DNA of 9,762 nucleotides from S012-135 sp964423785 (lineage in GTDB: Bacteria > Desulfobacterota > Desulfobulbia > Desulfobulbales > S012-135), in NCBI GenBank assembly GCA_964423785.1, contig CAYRGZ010000106.1, positions 1 to 9,762 on the forward strand. Direction: 5' to 3'. A model generated the notes under the pieces. It was not told the origin of the DNA. It saw nothing but the letters and a program-made list of their open reading frames with translations, and did not search any database. Positions 6,428-9,762 of the stretch are shown here, piece after piece (the stretch's first letter is position 1; the number at the start of each line of letters is the position of its first letter). The position numbers were made by a program, and so were the translations under genes.

Positions 6428-6789
6428 CCCATGACCTTCTTGACCACTTTCAGAAGCTGCTCGGGTTTGAACGGCTTGACGATCCAGCCGGTGGCGCCGG
6501 CCGCCTTGCCTTCCTGCTTCTTGTTCACCTGACTCTCAGTGGTCAGAAGGACGATGGGGACGTACTTGTGCGTCGGATGGGAACGCAGGGCCTTGGTCAG
6601 CTCGATGCCGTTCATGTTCGGCATATTGAGATCGGTGAGCACCATGTCCACCTTGCCGCTGCTCAGTTTGGCCAGAGCATCGGCGCCGTCCACCGCCTCC
6701 AGGACCTCATAGCCGGCCTGACGCAGGGTGAAGCCCACCATCTGCCGGACACTGCTCGAATCATCCACGGTCATGATTACTTTAGCCAT
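6424..6789 (-). CDS. cheY: CheY, single-domain chemotaxis response regulator
   Basis: CheY receives phosphate from CheA and carries the output signal, to the flagellar switch in motility systems. The protein is 121 residues, one receiver domain and nothing else. The acidic pair is D9/D10, the phospho-acceptor is D53 in TDLNMPNMNG, the switch residue is T83 or T84 in LLTTES, and K105 is the conserved lysine in KPF. Residue 107 is Phe where many CheY proteins have Tyr, a common variant. The ATG at 6789 follows a purine-rich GGGAGGGAAG and overlaps the end of the STAS gene by 8 bp. Its stop overlaps the cheA start, so STAS, CheY and CheA are likely made in fixed proportions. The gene position next to a STAS protein and CheA suggests it serves this cluster rather than being a general CheY. 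Confidence 0.95.
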   Translation of the reverse strand: MAKVIMTVDDSSSVRQMVGFTLRQAGYEVLEAVDGADALAKLSSGKVDMVLTDLNMPNMNGIELTKALRSHPTHKYVPIVLLTTESQVNKKQEGKAAGATGWIVKPFKPEQLLKVVKKVMG

Positions 6790-7132
6790 TGTTCTTCCCT
6801 CCCAACCACAAACAGTCCTCTCCGGGGTTCAGCGTGCAGCTCCTGCACCGCAAGAACCCCGCCTTGTCCGCGATCCTGGTGAACGCTTCGGGCCGACGAT
6901 CCAGGAAAACGAAATCCTTCCCTTGCCGTAGCGCGGTCCGATGGGCCGAGCACATCAACTGCAGGCAAGAAAGATCCATGTCTTCCACCTGGCCGAGGCA
7001 GACGGCGACACGGTCCGCCTCGGCCAGGGCCTTGACCAGCATATCCCGGAGCTCGGCGGCGTTGGCAATGGTCAGATCGCCGGCAAGAGTGACCGTCGCG
7101 GTGCCGCTTGTTTCATCGATGGCCAGATGCAT
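6782..7132 (-). CDS. STAS-domain protein (anti-sigma factor antagonist family) of a che cluster
   Basis: This 116-residue protein is a single STAS domain, the fold of SpoIIAA-type anti-anti-sigma factors. Typical features are the N-terminal strand pair ending LAGDLTIANAAELRD and the loop MDLSCLQLMCSAHRTA, where S55 occupies the position of the Ser phosphorylated in SpoIIAA. The C-terminal part has C96, C99 and C107 (C-x2-C-x7-C followed by LW), which could bind a metal or be redox-active; the spacing is seen, the function is a guess. The ATG at 7132 has AGGAG 6 bases upstream. The gene starts 62 bp after the MCP-like gene and overlaps cheY by 8 bp. STAS proteins next to CheY and CheA occur in other bacteria, but their partners are often unknown. 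No Ser kinase or PP2C phosphatase that would act on S55 is present in the window. Confidence 0.85.
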   Translation of the reverse strand: MHLAIDETSGTATVTLAGDLTIANAAELRDMLVKALAEADRVAVCLGQVEDMDLSCLQLMCSAHRTALRQGKDFVFLDRRPEAFTRIADKAGFLRCRSCTLNPGEDCLWLGGKNNG

Positions 7133-7194
7133 GGATATCTCCTGGTGCTGGCTTATACCCCTCTCTTGCTCAACCGTCGTTCGTTGCAGTCGCG

Positions 7195-9324
7195 TCAGAA
7201 CAGCTCGACATTGTCGCCGAGATCTTCGTCGACTGCCGTCCGGGCCCGGTGCCGGGCGGCGTCGTCCACCGGCTCGGCGGCCGCCGCACTGCTGTCGGGG
7301 CCGGTCTTGGCGCCAACCGGGCGCTCTCCTTCCGGCGGGGCGGTCTCCAGCAGAGACTCGTTCCCATCGTCCTCATTGGGGGCCCCGGTCGGGACGGAAT
7401 CGGCATTACCCACGCGCTCCGCACCGTCCCGCGAATGTTCGGGAGCATCGCTCCACAGCACCGCATCGCCGCCGCTGTCGTCATCGTCGAACAGACAGAT
7501 AGCGTCATCGTGGTCAGCGGCAGCGGGGACATCGGTCAACGGCTGGTTCAGCCGATCCTGGTGGATGACACGCTCACTTTCCATGGTGTAGCGCCCGGCC
7601 AGGGAACCGCTGTGGCCGACAAGCTGCGGATTGACCTGGCCCTGCCAGGCGGCAAATCCGTCCCGCAGGGCGATGAGCTGTTGCAGACACCCGTTCAGTT
7701 CGTCGGCGAAAGCCGGGAGGAACTGCAGCTCGCTGCAGATCGCCTCGATGGCGCCTTGGAGCGCTTCGGCCTGGGAGTGGGCCTGTGCCGCATCCTCCTC
7801 AAAGCGGGAGTATCGGCTCTCGGCCTCCAGCACCGCGGCGGTCAGCTCCTCGGCGCCGGTGATGGCGGCGGTGGCAGCATCGAACTTGAGTTCCCCTCCG
7901 AGTTCGGTGATGGTGGAGATGATAGCCTCCACTGCTTCGACAAATTTGTCCGATTGTCGGGAAAGGACGGTCAATTCGTTGGCCAAAACCTCGAAGGTCT
8001 GTCCCTCTTCGCCCAGATGGGCGGCATTGACAATGGCATTCAAGGCGATCAACCGGGTCTCGAAACTGATCTTCCGGACCTGCTCCATGTAGCGACTGAG
8101 TTGTCCAGCCGCGGCCGATGCCTGGTCGGACGACAGGCTGATATCTTCCAGCAACTTGGAGCTCCGGCCGAGGATGGCACCGAGGCTGCCCAGGGCGTCC
8201 TTCAGCCCGGCAAAGGCGGTGTCGTCGCCATTGTCTCCCCCGGCCGATGGGGGATGGTCGGGACCGGCGGAGAAGCCGGCGATGCTGTCCTGCAAGGACG
8301 CGATGACGGTGCGGATTTCGGCAAAGGCCCTGGTGGTGGCATGGTAGACGGTGGAGATCTCCCGGATGATCACCTCCAGTTGCCCTACCTGGACGTCGAG
8401 GATGGCATGAAGCGTGCCTTGCCGTTCGGCGGCGGAGGCACCGCCGGCAACATGACCGGCAGCCGGTTCCAGCAGCGCGGCGGCATCGGCGAAGGCCTCT
8501 TCCATATGGCTGATCCGCTGGGAGATGCTGTCATGCAACTGGATACCCATGACGATCTCCCCCACCTGCTCGCTGACCTTGCGACTCTGCTCCTCGGCCT
8601 GGGAGAGAGTGCGACAGGCCATGGCGACCAGCTTCTCGATCCGATGGAATGCCTCTTCCACCAGCCTCCGTGCCTCGTCACCAAGGCGTTGCATATCCAC
8701 GAGATCCTGGCTGATGGCAGCCTTGGAACCGGCATGTCCGCGGATGATCTCCTCGGTGTCATGCTGTACCCGTTCGACGATACCGACAATCTTCTGGCTG
8801 AAGCTGCGGCTCTCGCTGGCAATCACCGAGAAGGTCTGCGCGAAGCGCTCTTCCCGAGCGCTCTGGATACGGATGTTGAAGCCGACCACGGTGAGATAGG
8901 CGGCGATCCGTTCGGCGTCGCCACAGAGTTGGTGGAGTTTCTCGATCTGCGCCGCCATCCTGGAGATGCTCTCCAGTTTGGCAACGGCGTTCTGACGGGA
9001 GCCTTCCAGGGCGGTCAAGGCCTTTTTGACCAGATTGGCCAGTTCGTCGAGCATGCCGCCGCCGTCTCCGCGGTCGAGAATGCGGACGGTCGTGACGATG
9101 CCGTTGGTCAAGCCGACGGTGTCGGCATAGAGCTGCTGCAATTTTTCTCCGAGATTGAGGAAGTGCTGCTCGGCGTCATCGCAGCTCTGCCGCAGGCTGG
9201 CGCCAATCTGCCGAAGTCGGTCCGCCCGCTCTTCTTTCTCTCTAGCCTCCTTGCCGACAAGGAACCGGACAGGAAAGATCCAACGCCGGAATCCTGCAAC
9301 GGCATCAGGGTCGATAAACGGCAT
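7195..9324 (-). CDS. Soluble MCP-like protein with two degenerate signalling hairpins
   Basis: This 709-residue, mostly alpha-helical protein has no membrane segment and no recognisable sensor domain. Residues 421-466 resemble the tip of a chemoreceptor signalling hairpin (ISFETRLIALNAIVNAAH, then TFEVLANEL), but many contact residues have changed. Residues 149-180 look like a second, weaker copy: aligned without gaps at an offset of 279, they share N, A, Q-T-F, V, A, E and S. Residues 258-275 contain GIQLHDSISQ, with D265 and Q269 in D-x3-Q spacing as in the CheY phosphatase CheZ. From about 600 to 700 the protein is acidic, Ala/Pro/Gly-rich and probably disordered, and it ends DNVELF. I choose the ATG at 9324 because AAGGAG lies 6 bases upstream; a TTG at 9381 in the same frame has no such site. 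It is first in the operon. It may scaffold or tune the CheA array, or act as a phosphatase; neither is shown. Confidence 0.8.
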   Translation of the reverse strand: MPFIDPDAVAGFRRWIFPVRFLVGKEAREKEERADRLRQIGASLRQSCDDAEQHFLNLGEKLQQLYADTVGLTNGIVTTVRILDRGDGGGMLDELANLVKKALTALEGSRQNAVAKLESISRMAAQIEKLHQLCGDAERIAAYLTVVGFNIRIQSAREERFAQTFSVIASESRSFSQKIVGIVERVQHDTEEIIRGHAGSKAAISQDLVDMQRLGDEARRLVEEAFHRIEKLVAMACRTLSQAEEQSRKVSEQVGEIVMGIQLHDSISQRISHMEEAFADAAALLEPAAGHVAGGASAAERQGTLHAILDVQVGQLEVIIREISTVYHATTRAFAEIRTVIASLQDSIAGFSAGPDHPPSAGGDNGDDTAFAGLKDALGSLGAILGRSSKLLEDISLSSDQASAAAGQLSRYMEQVRKISFETRLIALNAIVNAAHLGEEGQTFEVLANELTVLSRQSDKFVEAVEAIISTITELGGELKFDAATAAITGAEELTAAVLEAESRYSRFEEDAAQAHSQAEALQGAIEAICSELQFLPAFADELNGCLQQLIALRDGFAAWQGQVNPQLVGHSGSLAGRYTMESERVIHQDRLNQPLTDVPAAADHDDAICLFDDDDSGGDAVLWSDAPEHSRDGAERVGNADSVPTGAPNEDDGNESLLETAPPEGERPVGAKTGPDSSAAAAEPVDDAARHRARTAVDEDLGDNVELF

Positions 9325-9336
9325 AACAAGCTCCTT
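9325..9336 (-). promoter_or_regulatory. Ribosome binding site fixing the start of the MCP-like gene
   Basis: AAGGAG on the minus strand at 9336-9331 is followed by 6 bases and then ATG at 9324. It supports a 709-residue product over the 728-residue frame that starts at a TTG further upstream. Confidence 0.75.
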
Positions 9337-9339
9337 GCG

Positions 9340-9356
9340 GGCAGGGCTTTCCTGCC
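9340..9356. repeat. Stem-loop beside the first ribosome binding site
   Basis: GGCAGG (9340-9345) and CCTGCC (9351-9356) form a 6-bp GC stem with a 5-base loop, ending 3 bases upstream of the AAGGAG site. It could affect ribosome access to the first gene of the operon; this is speculative. Confidence 0.35.
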
Positions 9357-9548
9357 AACGGACTGTGCGAGGCCAGGACAAGGAGATTCAGCAGGGGGAC
9401 AACGCCCCATGAGCGTCTCTCCTGGACCAAACCTTCTTGCCCCCGGTAATTCCGTGTGGAGCTGAGAGCTGATGACAAAGGTTTCCAACGGCTACGCCTT
9501 GCCACACGCGGCTCTACATAGCGGCTCCTCCATGCGAGTTTGGGCGGG

Positions 9549-9605
9549 GCAACCGCGCGAAGATGGGATGCCTATAACTTTACGTGGTTCCTAGTGCGCG
9601 GTTGC
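9549..9605. repeat. 10-bp inverted repeat GCAACCGCGC/GCGCGGTTGC
   Basis: GCAACCGCGC (9549-9558) and GCGCGGTTGC (9596-9605) are perfect reverse complements separated by 37 bases. The right arm lies at the change from GC-rich to AT-rich DNA. It could form a stem in a long leader RNA or mark the edge of an inserted element. Confidence 0.45.
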
Positions 9606-9712
9606 GGACTTTTTACACCACAATGCGACACAATCAATGTGACACATTGTAGTACTTTATTGGTTTCGGCTCCGTAGTTGCAGTACAAGCAAATTTTATT
9701 ATCCAACGACAT
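9572..9712 (-). other. Short cysteine-containing open frame, doubtful
   Basis: An ATG at 9712 opens a 46-codon minus-strand frame ending at TAG (9574-9572). The product has C8, C11, C23 and C31, with C-L-Y-C near the start and H-C-G further on, vaguely like a small zinc ribbon. There is no good ribosome binding site, the frame overlaps the promoter candidate at 9698-9727, and the cysteine spacing matches no family I know. It may be a chance frame or the remnant of a small gene. Confidence 0.2.
9621..9649. promoter_or_regulatory. Tandem palindromic operator-like repeat
   Basis: CAATGCGACACA (9621-9632) and CAATGTGACACA (9635-9646) are 12-base direct repeats with one difference, 2 bases apart. 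The second copy also belongs to a perfect 7-1-7 palindrome, CAATGTG-A-CACATTG (9635-9649). ACAATG at 9620-9625 and CATTGT at 9645-9650 give an outer inverted repeat. The layout fits binding of a dimeric regulator about 50-70 bp downstream of the promoter candidate. No regulator gene is present in the window. Confidence 0.5.
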
Positions 9713-9727
9713 AGCCTAAAGGGTCAA
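9698..9727 (-). promoter_or_regulatory. Sigma70-like promoter candidate for the che operon
   Basis: On the minus strand TTGACC (9727-9722) and GATAAT (9703-9698) are separated by 18 bases; each box matches 5 of 6 consensus bases. It points towards the MCP-like gene. The predicted transcript start is near 9690, about 365 nt upstream of the start codon. Confidence 0.5.
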
Positions 9728-9762
9728 GCCCCAATTCGTTCCTGCATTATTTTTTTCTAACG

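Larger units (their letters stand above)
9325..9762. other. Upstream region of the operon without a convincing gene
   Basis: These 438 bp precede the first gene. The part next to the gene (9325-9600) is GC-rich and has small stem-loops. From about 9601 to the window end the G+C content falls to about 40%. The AT-rich part has a promoter-like sequence at 9698-9727 and a tandem repeat at 9621-9649. I found no sigma54 (TGGCAC-N5-TTGC) or flagellar sigma28 type promoter and no c-di-GMP riboswitch core on the minus strand. If the promoter is used, the leader is about 365 nt. Confidence 0.55.

Noticed and set aside
4469..6532. Long plus-strand open frame of 687 codons opposite cheA
   Set aside because: It is the antisense of a clear CheA. 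Its product is rich in His, Asp, Gly and Leu as expected from a reverse-complement GC-rich frame and has no recognisable domain.
9325..9381. Longer 728-residue form of the MCP-like protein starting at TTG 9381
   Set aside because: The upstream start has no Shine-Dalgarno site, while the ATG at 9324 has AAGGAG at 6-base spacing and gives a more natural N-terminus.
7108..9465. Plus-strand open frame of 785 codons opposite the MCP-like gene
   Set aside because: The minus-strand protein has coherent heptad-like helices, receptor-like motifs and a good ribosome binding site. The plus-strand product is Gly-rich and resembles nothing.
9484..9515. Possible group II intron domain V (GAGCCGCGTGTGG on the minus strand)
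   Set aside because: The start resembles domain V, but the complementary second half and the GAAA-type loop are absent, and there is no reverse transcriptase.
9532..9594. Plus-strand 20-codon frame starting at ATG 9532
   Set aside because: It is very short, has no proper ribosome binding site and lies inside an inverted-repeat region.
9325..9690. GEMM-type c-di-GMP riboswitch in the leader
   Set aside because: I could not find the conserved core (such as GGGACGCAAAGC or a close variant) on the minus strand.

Overview
The window is one chemosensory (che) gene cluster. Every convincing gene lies on the minus strand, so transcription runs from high to low coordinates. Coding DNA is GC-rich (a sample 60-base line in the first gene has 37 G+C). 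The gene set, the soluble cysteine-bearing PAS receptor and the STAS protein next to CheY suggest a Desulfobacterota (deltaproteobacterial) anaerobe. That placement rests on family resemblance and was not computed.

Order along the transcript: (i) an AT-richer upstream region at 9325-9762 (65 G+C in the 162 bases 9601-9762, about 40%), with a good sigma70-like promoter, a tandem palindromic operator-like repeat and a potentially long leader; (ii) 7195-9324, a soluble 709-aa MCP-like protein carrying two degenerate receptor hairpins; (iii) 6782-7132, a single-domain STAS protein; (iv) 6424-6789, CheY; (v) 3773-6427, a CheA kinase fused to a C-terminal CheW domain; (vi) 1673-3694, a soluble PAS-PAS-HAMP-HAMP-MCP receptor; (vii) a 528-bp gap at 1145-1672 full of inverted and direct repeats; (viii) 74-1144, CheB. 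STAS-CheY and CheY-CheA overlap by 8 and 4 bp, so these three are probably translationally coupled.

Expected wiring, from family knowledge: the cytoplasmic PAS receptor controls CheA through the fused CheW domain. CheA phosphorylates CheY and CheB. CheB demethylates or deamidates the receptor. The STAS protein and the double-hairpin protein are accessory parts of unknown role. No cheR, separate cheW, cheD or cheZ/cheC/cheX is visible. The receptors have no membrane segments, so the system reads an intracellular signal and may control motility or something else.

Most notable points: the two PAS domains share a perfect 259-bp direct repeat inside diverged flanks, which suggests gene conversion; each PAS carries a C-X8-C-X4-C-X4-C cluster; CheA contains a tandem motif resembling the c-di-GMP-binding MshEN domain; the CheA-CheW junction keeps what looks like the original cheW ribosome binding site and start codon; and the first protein contains a CheZ-like D-x3-Q motif beside a receptor-like repeat.
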